Part shown: positions 1 through 8,703 of the stretch, piece after piece
How positions within the stretch are numbered: the first letter of the stretch is position 1
How the letters are laid out: each line of letters begins with the position of its first letter
Source: CAWCDJ01 sp963836015
Lineage (GTDB): Bacteria; Acidobacteriota; Terriglobia; Bryobacterales; Bryobacteraceae
NCBI GenBank assembly: GCA_963836015.1
Contig: CAWIIF010000013.1
Span: forward strand, 61,646-125,645
Direction: 5' to 3'
DNA length: 64,000 nucleotides
Made by a program: the position numbers and the translations under genes
Notes under the pieces: generated by a model
Databases searched by the model: none
Told to the model about the DNA's origin: nothing
The model's input: the letters and a program-made list of their open reading frames with translations, nothing else

Positions 1-18
1 AACCGGAATCGTATAGAG

Positions 19-1287
19 GTGGAATCGTACGTCCGCAAGCTGAACGACTGTCCCGTCCGGCCGGACGGGGAGTACGTCCTCTATTGGATCCGCGCCGCCC
101 GCCGCGCGGAATCCAACCCTTCGCTCGTGTTCGCCGCGGGGCTTGCCAACAGCCTGGGGCTTCCCGTGCTGGCTTTCGAAAGCCTGGCCGGGAGCGATCC
201 CTACGGGAACGACCGGTATCAAGCTTTCCTCCTGCAGGGTGCGGCCGAGCTCGCCGCCGCCCTTGGCAAGCTGGGCATCGGATATACGCACGAAGACCCT
301 TTCGGCCGCGCCGCCGCCGTAGTGACGGACGATTGGCCCACTGCGCTCTCCCAGGACAACCCGGAGGCCCTCGACGTCCAGTGTTATGCCGTCGATTCCA
401 GTTGTATCGTGCCGCATACCGCCATCCCCGGCCGGGCTTACGCAGCCTATTCGATTCGACCGAAGATCCACCGCCTGCTGCAGCGCTTTCTCAAGCCGGT
501 TCCGCCGGTGCGCGTGGAGCGGGCATTTCCGCGTCTCGGCGAAATCCGGACCGTTCATGCGGCCGGCACGGAATTTCCCGGAGGCCGCCGGTCCGCCTTG
601 CGCTGCCTGCGGCGCTTCCTCAAAGAGCGGCTGAGCCGCTACTCCGCCGCGAAAAACGAGCCATCCGCCCACGCGACCTCGGACCTCAGCCCGTACCTGC
701 ATTTCGGCTACATCTCGGCGCTCGAAGTCGCGCTGGCGGTTCGCGATTACGCGAGCGAGCATCGCCTGATGGCGGACGAGTTTCTGGAAGAGCTGATTGT
801 CCGCCGCGAGCTGGCGTTCAACTTCGCATATCACGCGGCGAAGGTGGACAGCCTCGACGAGTTGCCCGGTTGGGCGCGCCAGACCCTGGATGCGCACCGC
901 CGGGATCCGCGCGACCCGGTCTATACCCCCCAACAGTTCGAAAACGCCGCAACCCACGACGATCTGTGGAATGCCACGCAGAAAGAGTTGCTGTTGCGCG
1001 GTAAAATTCACGGGTACTACCGAATGTATTGGGGCAAGAAGATCCTCGAATGGTCCGCGACCCCGGAGGAGGCGCTCGCCACCATGATCCACCTGCATGA
1101 CAGGTACGCGCTCGACGGCCGCGACCCCAATACCTATGCCAATATTCTCTGGTGCTTCGGCCTGCACGACCGCCCGTGGCCGGAGCGCCCGATTTACGGA
1201 ACCGTGCGCTCGATGGCGCGCAGCGGCATGGACCGCAAGACCGATACCGCGGCCTACATCCGCGAGATCGAGGAGCTGACGCCGTGA
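19..1287 (+). CDS. phr: Class II CPD photolyase
   Basis: Deoxyribodipyrimidine photolyase, a flavoprotein that splits cyclobutane pyrimidine dimers using light. The N-terminal Rossmann-like part (YVLYWIRAARR near residue 20) would hold the antenna region. The helical FAD domain carries class II hallmarks: YLHFGYIS, EELIVRRELAFNF, WGKKILEW and DPNTYANILWCFGLHDRPW. At about 422 aa it is close to family length. The start shown is a GTG, and the reading frame stays open upstream to base 1, so the true start may lie outside the window. Its stop overlaps the start of the TIGR01777 gene (GTGA), which implies cotranscription. The family call is secure; the start is not. Confidence 0.93.
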   Translation: MESYVRKLNDCPVRPDGEYVLYWIRAARRAESNPSLVFAAGLANSLGLPVLAFESLAGSDPYGNDRYQAFLLQGAAELAAALGKLGIGYTHEDPFGRAAAVVTDDWPTALSQDNPEALDVQCYAVDSSCIVPHTAIPGRAYAAYSIRPKIHRLLQRFLKPVPPVRVERAFPRLGEIRTVHAAGTEFPGGRRSALRCLRRFLKERLSRYSAAKNEPSAHATSDLSPYLHFGYISALEVALAVRDYASEHRLMADEFLEELIVRRELAFNFAYHAAKVDSLDELPGWARQTLDAHRRDPRDPVYTPQQFENAATHDDLWNATQKELLLRGKIHGYYRMYWGKKILEWSATPEEALATMIHLHDRYALDGRDPNTYANILWCFGLHDRPWPERPIYGTVRSMARSGMDRKTDTAAYIREIEELTP

Positions 1288-2123
1288 ACATCACCATTTC
1301 GGGGGCCTCCGGATTCATCGGCAACCGTCTGCAAACGGCCCTGGCCGGCCACACGATTCGCACCGTCGGCCACCGCACGGGAGGCTGGGACCCCGCCGCC
1401 CTGCGGGACGCCGATGCCGTCATCCACCTGGCGGGAGAGCCGGTAGCGCAGCGCTGGACGCCGGCAGCCAAGCAGCGCATTCTGGAGAGCCGCGTTCAGG
1501 GAACCCGGCGCCTGGTGGAGATTCTGGCGGGACTGCCGAAACGGCCGCAAACCCTGGTCTGCTCGTCCGCCATCGGCTACTACGGCGCGCGCGGCGACGA
1601 GATCCTGACCGAATCCTCGACTCCCGGGAAGGGCTTTCTTGCCGAAGTCTGCATTGCCTGGGAAAAGGAGGCGCGGGCCGCCGAAGCGCTCGGCACACGC
1701 GTGGTAATGGTGCGGACGGGCCTGGTCCTCGACCCCAAAGGCGGCGCGCTGCAACGCATGCTGCCGGCTTTCCGTATGGGCGCCGGCGGGCGGATCGGCA
1801 GCGGGCGCCAATGGATGTCGTGGATCCACATTCAGGACCTGGTTTCCCTGATGATCTTCGCGCTCGACCATCCGCTCCGCGGCCCGGTGAACGGAGTTGG
1901 CCCGGAACCCGTGACGAACTCCGATTTCACACGCGGACTGGCGGCCGCCCTGCGCCGCCCCGCTATCTTCCCGATGCCGTCGGCCCTATTGCAGCTTCTG
2001 TTCGGCGAGATGTCGGAGATGCTGCTGGCCAGCCAGCGGGTGCTCCCGCGTGAAGCCGAATCCGCCGGCTTCCCCTTCCGCTATCCCACGCTGACCGCCG
2101 CCCTCGCCGCCCTATTTCGGTGA
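1284..2123 (+). CDS. TIGR01777-type NAD(P)-binding epimerase (YfcH-like)
   Basis: A 279-aa SDR-superfamily protein of the TIGR01777/YfcH group. It opens with the nucleotide-binding motif GASGFIGNRL and continues with HLAGEPV, SSAIGYYG, and the C-terminal DUF1731-like stretch (RRPAIFPMPSALLQLLFGEM). The substrate of this family is not established. The GTG start at 1284 overlaps the photolyase stop by four bases, and it is the only start that keeps the Rossmann motif at the extreme N-terminus; a longer open frame exists upstream but lies inside the photolyase gene. Linkage to photolyase suggests a shared stress or light-response transcript, which is an inference. Confidence 0.88.
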   Translation: MNITISGASGFIGNRLQTALAGHTIRTVGHRTGGWDPAALRDADAVIHLAGEPVAQRWTPAAKQRILESRVQGTRRLVEILAGLPKRPQTLVCSSAIGYYGARGDEILTESSTPGKGFLAEVCIAWEKEARAAEALGTRVVMVRTGLVLDPKGGALQRMLPAFRMGAGGRIGSGRQWMSWIHIQDLVSLMIFALDHPLRGPVNGVGPEPVTNSDFTRGLAAALRRPAIFPMPSALLQLLFGEMSEMLLASQRVLPREAESAGFPFRYPTLTAALAALFR

Positions 2124-2175
2124 CAGGCTACGCAATCCCCAAAACGGGTGCGTCTTCGTGCTTAACTGATTATTA

Positions 2176-2595
2176 GTGGATCAGGGTGATTCAGCCCGTT
2201 TCATCCGCGCTCTCGCGGTGGCGGCGGTGCTCCTCAATGCCGGCGGAAACTACTTCCTGAGTGTGGGGATGCGCGGCATCGGCGCGACCGTTTCCTTGTC
2301 GCCGCAGGCGTTTCTGCCGGTATTCGGCAATCTGTGGATCGTGCTCGGCATCGTCCTGCTGGTGGGCTGGCTGGTCGCTCAGCTCTCGCTGCTGAGCTGG
2401 GCCGATCTGACCTTCGTGCTGCCGGTAACGTCGATATCCTATGTCCTCGCCGCCCTGCTGGGAGCAGTCGCACTGGGAGAGCACGTCTCCCTCGCCCACT
2501 GGGTTGGTATCCTCCTGATCTTCACCGGAGTGCTGGCGGTGGGCCGCACCCGTCCGCGAACCGCCTCCAGCGCAAAGGGAGTTTCCGCATCGTGA
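2176..2595 (+). CDS. Small four-helix EamA/SMR-like transporter subunit A
   Basis: A 139-aa membrane protein with four predicted helices (about residues 12-30, 50-72, 78-97 and 103-120). It resembles a half-size DMT-superfamily permease: WADLTFVLPVTSISYVLAAL and GEHVSLAHWVGILLIFTGV are typical EamA/SMR segments. GTG is the start, preceded by a roughly 50-bp gap from the epimerase. Its stop overlaps the start of an equally short relative (GTGA at 2592-2595), so the two are probably made together and may form a heterodimer like ArnE/ArnF or EbrA/EbrB. The substrate cannot be read from sequence. Confidence 0.8.
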   Translation: MDQGDSARFIRALAVAAVLLNAGGNYFLSVGMRGIGATVSLSPQAFLPVFGNLWIVLGIVLLVGWLVAQLSLLSWADLTFVLPVTSISYVLAALLGAVALGEHVSLAHWVGILLIFTGVLAVGRTRPRTASSAKGVSAS

Positions 2596-2957
2596 GGTGG
2601 ATTCTCGTCCTGGTGATCATCGCCTCAAACGCCTCGGGCGACCTGCTGAATGCATTCGGCATGCGCCGGCACGGCGGGGTGCAGGATTTTCGCCCTTCCG
2701 GGATTCGCCGCCTGATCGCCGCGATCGCCCGCAACCGCTATGTAATGGGGGGCGTGGCGTCGATGGCGGTCGGATTCTTCGCGCTGCTGTCGCTGTTATC
2801 GATCGCCGACCTGAGTTTCGCGATTCCGGCGACGGCCGGCAGCTACATGATCGAGACCATCCTGGCCAAGCTGGTCCTCAAGGAGGACGTCCACTGGCAG
2901 CGATGGGCCGGCGCCTGCCTGGTGGCCGGCGGAGTGGCACTGCTCTCCCTGCCTTAA
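2592..2957 (+). CDS. Small four-helix EamA/SMR-like transporter subunit B
   Basis: A 121-aa partner of the preceding gene, starting at a GTG that overlaps its stop by four bases. It has four hydrophobic helices and related motifs: NASGDLLNAFGMRRHG in helix 1 resembles NAGGNYFLSVGMRGIG in the partner, and both share a WADLTF/IADLSF helix and a terminal W-G-L-V-G-G-V-type helix. The paralogy suggests an ancestral duplication with fixed opposite roles or topologies. Overlapping open frames in this stretch are shadows. The function is most likely efflux or lipid-carrier flipping; the sequence cannot decide which. Confidence 0.78.
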   Translation: MRWILVLVIIASNASGDLLNAFGMRRHGGVQDFRPSGIRRLIAAIARNRYVMGGVASMAVGFFALLSLLSIADLSFAIPATAGSYMIETILAKLVLKEDVHWQRWAGACLVAGGVALLSLP

Positions 2958-2975
2958 GGGCGAGGCGGACTGGCG

Positions 2976-2981
2976 TATAAT
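2976..2981 (+). promoter_or_regulatory. Possible -10 element (TATAAT) before the yqhQ-prfA-prmC run
   Basis: A perfect TATAAT lies 25 bases ahead of the yqhQ-like GTG start, after the stop of the transporter pair. No convincing -35 hexamer is seen at 16-18 bp. AGAGG at 2998-3002 could serve as ribosome binding site for the GTG at 3006. Confidence 0.35.
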
Positions 2982-3005
2982 GGAGAGGAAATACTGAGAG
3001 GTTTT

Positions 3006-3992
3006 GTGTCCCCAAGCACCTTCTTCCGTCTCTTCACCCACTTGCAGATGATGCCGATCCTCGAGAGCGGCGAAGAAACGCTGGTCGGCGGCCAAGCAGT
3101 CATGGAGGGCGTGATGATGCGGGCGCCCCACAGCTACTGCGTGGCGGTTCGCAAACCGAGCGGCGAAATCGTGACGGAACAGATGCCGCTGGCCCGCATG
3201 TCGGAACAGTACAAGATCTTCCGGTATCCAATCTTCCGCGGCATTGGGACCCTGTACCAGGCCCTGAAGCTGGGCGGCCGGGCCTTGAAGTACTCTGCCG
3301 CGGCGGCCCTGGACGACCCTAAGCTGAACGAAGGAAAGCCGCTTCCAAAAGAGATCCCGGGATGGGCGCTGGCCGGCCCGGTTCTGTTTTCCCTGGCGTT
3401 CTTCATTTTCGCCTACAAGTTCGTGCCACTCTATCTGGCAACCAAGCTGGCCGCCGTTTATCCGGTCCTGCACGAGCGATTGGCGTTCAACCTAGTCGAT
3501 GGCGTCATCCGGCTGGGAATCCTACTGGCTTTGCTGTACACGCTTTCCCGCATGAAGGATATCCACCGCGTCTTCGAGTATCACGGCGCGGAGCACAAAG
3601 TAGTGTTCAATTTCGAATCGGGCCAGGCGGTAAACGTCGATAACGCGCAGCGGTTCTCCACGTTCCACCCGCGCTGTGGAACCAGCTTCCTGTTCGTGGT
3701 CTTCCTGCTGGCCATCCCGGCCTACGCGCTGATCCCCTTCGACGGTTTCGCAGCCAAGCTGATCTGCCGGGTGGCGCTGATCCCGGTGATCGCCGGCGTG
3801 GCTTACGAATTGATCCGGTTCGCGGCAAAGCGCCGCGGCTCGTTCCTGGCCACCCTGACCGCCCCCGGGCTTTGGATGCAGCGCATCACGACCAAGCCGC
3901 CGTCCAACGAACAGGCCGCCGTCGCCATACAGGCGCTCGAAGGCGCCATGGAGCTCGAAGCATCCCAGGGCGGACAACTGGTCATCGCCTAA
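3006..3992 (+). CDS. DUF1385 membrane protein (YqhQ family)
   Basis: A 328-aa DUF1385/YqhQ protein. The diagnostic N-terminal motif GGQAVMEGVMMRAP is at about residues 28-41. The central conserved block EYHGAEHKVVFNFESG and the RCGTSFLF motif (HPRCGTSFLFVV) follow, between predicted membrane helices (about 118-140, 160-180, 220-245 and 250-270). The molecular role of the family is unknown. The gene sits directly upstream of prfA and prmC, an arrangement seen in many phyla. The GTG at 3006 has an AGAGG upstream; an in-frame ATG at 3048 is an alternative start nearer the conserved domain. Confidence 0.9.
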   Translation: MSPSTFFRLFTHLQMMPILESGEETLVGGQAVMEGVMMRAPHSYCVAVRKPSGEIVTEQMPLARMSEQYKIFRYPIFRGIGTLYQALKLGGRALKYSAAAALDDPKLNEGKPLPKEIPGWALAGPVLFSLAFFIFAYKFVPLYLATKLAAVYPVLHERLAFNLVDGVIRLGILLALLYTLSRMKDIHRVFEYHGAEHKVVFNFESGQAVNVDNAQRFSTFHPRCGTSFLFVVFLLAIPAYALIPFDGFAAKLICRVALIPVIAGVAYELIRFAAKRRGSFLATLTAPGLWMQRITTKPPSNEQAAVAIQALEGAMELEASQGGQLVIA

Positions 3993-3998
3993 CTCATC

Positions 3999-5093
<1,095 letters not shown>

Positions 5094-5100
5094 CCCTGCG

Positions 5101-5922
5101 ATGACGGTGCAGACGGCGCTCCTGCAGGGCACCCGCCTGCTGGAGGAAGCCGGCGTGGCTGTACCGCGACTCACCGCGGAAGTGCTGCTATCGCATGCGC
5201 TCGGCCGCGAACGCGTCTATCTCTACGCGCATCCCGAGCAGGAACTGCGCGAGGTGGAGTGGATCCACTACGGCCGTTACCTGCACGAACGGATGCAGGG
5301 CAAGCCCACGCAATATATCACCCGGCGCCAGGAGTTCTACGGGCGCGAGTTCCGCGTGACGCCGGACGTGCTGATTCCGAGGCCGGAGACCGAGCACGTG
5401 GTGGAGGCCGCGCTGCGCCTGGCCGGCGGCGCGCGGCGCATCCTCGATGTCGGCGCCGGCTCGGGCGCCCTGGCGGTCACGCTGCAACTCGAAACCGGCA
5501 CGGAGACCTGGGCCACCGACCTTTCGCCGGCGGCCGCCGCGGTTGCCGCTGAGAATGCGCGCCGCCTGAATGCCCGCACGGGGATTGTGATCTGCGACCT
5601 GATGGAAGCGATCGCCCCCGCGACCATGGACCTGATCGTTTCCAATCCTCCCTACGTTCCCCTCACCGATCGCGAAGGATTGCAGCGCGAGGTCCGCGAC
5701 TGGGAGCCGCACATCGCCCTCTTCGCCGGCGAAAGCGGCTTCGAGATCTACGACCGGATTCTCGCCGACGCTCCCCGGGTGCTACGTCCCGGGGGCTGGC
5801 TGATTCTGGAACTGGGCTTCGGTTGCCTCGGCCACGTCACCGGACAGCTTGCGGGGTGGCGCGACGTTCACACCGAGCCGGACCTGGCGGGTATCCCCCG
5901 CGTGATCGCGGCGCGGCGGTGA
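5101..5922 (+). CDS. prmC: Release factor glutamine methyltransferase
   Basis: PrmC (HemK) N5-methylates the GGQ glutamine of release factors using S-adenosylmethionine. This is a 273-aa protein. The N-terminal helical domain (about 1-80) includes LLQGTRLLEEAGV; the SAM-binding motif ILDVGAGSGALAVTL is at about 114-128; and the substrate-binding NPPY motif is at 182-185 (IVSNPPYVPL). The ATG at 5101 is chosen because it begins at the usual PrmC N-terminus; the frame is open further upstream only across the prfA end. It is the last gene of the yqhQ-prfA-prmC run and is convergent with the protease gene, one base beyond its stop. Confidence 0.96.
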   Translation: MTVQTALLQGTRLLEEAGVAVPRLTAEVLLSHALGRERVYLYAHPEQELREVEWIHYGRYLHERMQGKPTQYITRRQEFYGREFRVTPDVLIPRPETEHVVEAALRLAGGARRILDVGAGSGALAVTLQLETGTETWATDLSPAAAAVAAENARRLNARTGIVICDLMEAIAPATMDLIVSNPPYVPLTDREGLQREVRDWEPHIALFAGESGFEIYDRILADAPRVLRPGGWLILELGFGCLGHVTGQLAGWRDVHTEPDLAGIPRVIAARR

Positions 5923-7878
5923 TCAGTGCGTGGCCGCCTGTACCGCGGGTAGGGCCATGACGATGCCGTGGCCGCCATTGCGATCGACGCCCGGAGCCAT
6001 ATTGTCGAGCGCGGTCCCGAGAAGGATGTTCAGGATTTGCGTGTTGGTCAAAATCGGGTTGGCCGACTTGACCAGCGCCCCCACGGCGGCGGCATGGGGG
6101 GCAGCGGCGGAAGTGCCGAAGAACGGCAGAAAGCCGGGGGTCTTGCAGAAGACGCCATCGGCGGCCGTGACATCGGGCTTGGCCAGCGTGGTGCCTCCGT
6201 CGGTCGCGAAGAGGACGTTGCCCGGAGTAATCGGCGTGCCATCCGGGTTGTAGAACATTTTGCGCGGGCCATCGGAGCTGAACGGCTCGACGGGATTGGC
6301 GAATCCGGTGAACGGGCGGGTTCCCGTGCGGGCGCTATTCCAATAAGTCGCGGCCACACTGATCGCGTTGGCGGCTGCGTTGTGCGAGGCGCTGGAACCG
6401 GCGGTACCGAGGGAGAGAAGCCCCCCGAAGGTCTCCACTCGAAGGGCACGGGGAGCGCCCGAGAATAGTACGACGACGATCCGGTCCCCGGGCGCCGGAC
6501 AGTAACCCGAGGGAGTTGCGGTGCCGCAGCCGGAGCCCTGGCTCACCTGCTCATACGGATCCTGTGCGCCGGTTTGAGCGCGATCGGAAAAACCTTTCAA
6601 GGTGGTCCCGGTGCTGTTCAGGATGAACAGGTCATAGTCATTGGTGCTGGCGCCGAGCGGGTCCGACCAATACAGACTGACGATGCCGCTCGGCGCTAAC
6701 TGCACGTTGAAGTTCTGCGGGACGCCGACCGTTCCGAAGTTATGAAAACGGGCCGGTTCGGGGATGGGAGCGCCGACCGGGCCGCCGTCCAGGAAGTCGC
6801 CTTCCCAGGTGCCGGAGGTGCCATCGGTGAGGTTGCCGCTGTTCCCCGCCGATGAGAAGTACAAGGCCCCGGAGCCGACGACGGTATTGACGGCACGCGC
6901 CGGAATGCCGTCCTGGAACGCACCCTCCGCGAAGTAAGTGACGTCGTCCACGATGATGTCGCAGCCGGCGGCGCGCAAGGCGTTAATATTGTTCGCGAAA
7001 TTCGCCTGTCCGCCAAAGGCGGTAGCGAAGTACAGCTTGGCGCCCGGCGCAAGGTCATGGACGATCTCCATCATGGCCGTGCCTTCGTCGGCGCCGGTGC
7101 CCGCCTGCCCGGTGAGGACGACCGTGTCGGGCGGCAGATCTCCCGAGGCAATGAGCGCGGCGACGGACGCCGGAGAGGCACTGTCGGAGAGCACGCCGAC
7201 TTTGACGCCGATTCCGCTGATCCCCTTCCCGGTGACGACCTGGTTGGCCGTGTGGCTGACATACCCCTGGCTGGTGATGGAGCCAATGAATGCCAGCCCG
7301 ACGCGGCCCAGCAACGAGCTCAACGCGGGCGCGACCGGCAGGATGCCGAACAACTGATCTCGCGACAACGCACGCCGAACGGCGGAACCGCGAATGAATG
7401 CCGGCGGGATTCCCGACCGATTCAACTTGAAGCCTTCGGCCGCGCTGATCGAGCGCACGTCCGTACGCGCGGCAAGGGTCTGCACCTGGAGGATGGGCAC
7501 ATCCACGCGGACAGAGGAGTATTGCGGGAATGTGTTGACGATCGATCCTCCCAGACTCTGGATTGCGCTCAACAGCGCCGGGGAAACCGTGCCACGGATA
7601 TCCACAGAGGCCCGTTGTCCGACATCGAGCGGGGAGACGGAGACGGCATCCTGCGGCACGCCGGGTACGCTCTGGCCGCGAACGGTCATGGCTGTGTAGA
7701 TCAGGACCGAATCCACCTTCTGGAGCGGGGCGCCATGCGCCGCTTTGTCGGCCAGGACGGCCTGAATCTGCTGAAGTGCGGTTGCGGAGATAGAGGAAGT
7801 TTGCGCGAGCGCCGCGGCAGTGAGCCACAACCCGCACGCCACGGCCAAACCGGAACGGAGAATTCTAGTTGGGAGCAT
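5923..7878 (-). CDS. Secreted subtilase-like S8 protease with Glu in the His position
   Basis: A 651-aa exported protein. The ATG at 7878 gives a clean signal peptide (MLPTRILRSGLAVACGLWL, cleaved near ALAQ); a TTG 33 bases upstream would only add charged residues. Subtilase landmarks in order are GVKVGVLSDS (Asp232), DEGTAMMEIVHDLAPGA (where HGTHVAG normally sits, Glu265), YFSSAGNSGN (oxyanion Asn346) and FGTSAAAPHAAA (Ser590). A beta-rich insert lies between Asn and Ser. The visible triad would be Asp-Glu-Ser rather than Asp-His-Ser. It could be a divergent active peptidase or a subtilase-fold binding protein. It is convergent with prmC and divergent from the PEP-CTERM gene. Confidence 0.82.
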   Translation of the reverse strand: MLPTRILRSGLAVACGLWLTAAALAQTSSISATALQQIQAVLADKAAHGAPLQKVDSVLIYTAMTVRGQSVPGVPQDAVSVSPLDVGQRASVDIRGTVSPALLSAIQSLGGSIVNTFPQYSSVRVDVPILQVQTLAARTDVRSISAAEGFKLNRSGIPPAFIRGSAVRRALSRDQLFGILPVAPALSSLLGRVGLAFIGSITSQGYVSHTANQVVTGKGISGIGVKVGVLSDSASPASVAALIASGDLPPDTVVLTGQAGTGADEGTAMMEIVHDLAPGAKLYFATAFGGQANFANNINALRAAGCDIIVDDVTYFAEGAFQDGIPARAVNTVVGSGALYFSSAGNSGNLTDGTSGTWEGDFLDGGPVGAPIPEPARFHNFGTVGVPQNFNVQLAPSGIVSLYWSDPLGASTNDYDLFILNSTGTTLKGFSDRAQTGAQDPYEQVSQGSGCGTATPSGYCPAPGDRIVVVLFSGAPRALRVETFGGLLSLGTAGSSASHNAAANAISVAATYWNSARTGTRPFTGFANPVEPFSSDGPRKMFYNPDGTPITPGNVLFATDGGTTLAKPDVTAADGVFCKTPGFLPFFGTSAAAPHAAAVGALVKSANPILTNTQILNILLGTALDNMAPGVDRNGGHGIVMALPAVQAATH

Positions 7879-7920
7879 GAGATTATCTCTCGAGGTGAGT
7901 TTCCGAGGCAAAACTCGGTA

Positions 7921-7949
7921 AAGATAGCATGAGTTTCTTTTTTGGACAA
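7921..7949 (-). promoter_or_regulatory. Putative sigma-70 promoter of the protease gene
   Basis: Read on the minus strand, TTGTCC (7944-7949) and TATCTT (7921-7926) are separated by exactly 17 bp. They lie 43 bases upstream of the ATG at 7878. This is a sequence match only. Confidence 0.45.
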
Positions 7950-8032
7950 GACTTCCCTGAAATCTCTATGTCATTTGTGAGATCGAACAGACAATTTCGA
8001 TTAGATATTTATGATATTCGCCGGAAAAAGTG

Positions 8033-8061
8033 TTGACAGCGTTTCAGGGGTACCGTAGAGT
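8033..8061 (+). promoter_or_regulatory. Putative sigma-70 promoter of the PEP-CTERM gene
   Basis: A consensus -35 TTGACA (8033-8038) is followed after 17 bp by TAGAGT (8056-8061). An AGGAGG ribosome site lies at 8071-8076 ahead of the ATG at 8089. It stands out against the GC-rich background in a locally AT-rich intergenic stretch of about 210 bp. Confidence 0.6.
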
Positions 8062-8088
8062 TACAGGACCAGGAGGACAACTCGTATC

Positions 8089-8703
8089 ATGTTCCGCGCG
8101 CAATGCGTTGGCGTGGTTGCATGCGTTCTTGCGGCTCTTGCCGTTCCGTGCGAAGCTGCCATCATTGCCGATATCGACTCCGTCCTTGCAGCCTCGGATC
8201 CCACTCAGTTGGGACGGCTGAGCAGGACCGGTATTCCCAGCGACTGGTCGGCGACGAAGAGTTTCCCGGGCACGCTCAACTTAGCTACGAGTTATCACTT
8301 TGAGGTTTTCTCCGTCAATGTGGGGCGAATGCCGTTCATTCAGATCGATTTCGACGAGATCGGCGGAACGGCTAACTTATTCGCTTCGGCGTACCTCAAT
8401 TCCTACGACCCGGCCTCGCCCGCAATGAATTACCTCGGAGACGCCGGGTTCTCGGGAGACGCTTTTGGCGTGGACCCGCTGGCGTTTCAAGTGCAGGTGC
8501 CTCTGAACCAGAACCTGATCATCCTGGTGAACGACACAGTTCCGGGCGGCGGCGGTGCGGGCACACCCTTCAACATTCAGGTGGAGGCCTTCTTCGACAC
8601 GAATTTCACGGACACTCCGGAGCCGGCAACCTGGCTGTTCGCGGCAGGCGGATTGGCTATGCTGATCGGCGCCCGGCGTCGTGTTCGCTCCCTCAAATCC
8701 TAG
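8089..8703 (+). CDS. PEP-CTERM sorting-domain protein
   Basis: A 204-aa exported protein of unknown function. The N-terminal signal peptide (about residues 1-23, ending near CEA) and the C-terminal sorting signal TPEPATWLFAAGGLAMLIGA followed by an Arg cluster define the PEP-CTERM class. In that class an exosortase cleaves after the PEP motif and the protein is sent to the surface or exopolysaccharide. The body (24-180) is acidic, low in cysteine and probably beta-rich. A strong ribosome site (AGGAGG, spacing 12) and a good promoter precede the ATG. The end overlaps the convergent VWFA gene by four bases. No exosortase gene is in this window. Confidence 0.85.
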   Translation: MFRAQCVGVVACVLAALAVPCEAAIIADIDSVLAASDPTQLGRLSRTGIPSDWSATKSFPGTLNLATSYHFEVFSVNVGRMPFIQIDFDEIGGTANLFASAYLNSYDPASPAMNYLGDAGFSGDAFGVDPLAFQVQVPLNQNLIILVNDTVPGGGGAGTPFNIQVEAFFDTNFTDTPEPATWLFAAGGLAMLIGARRRVRSLKS

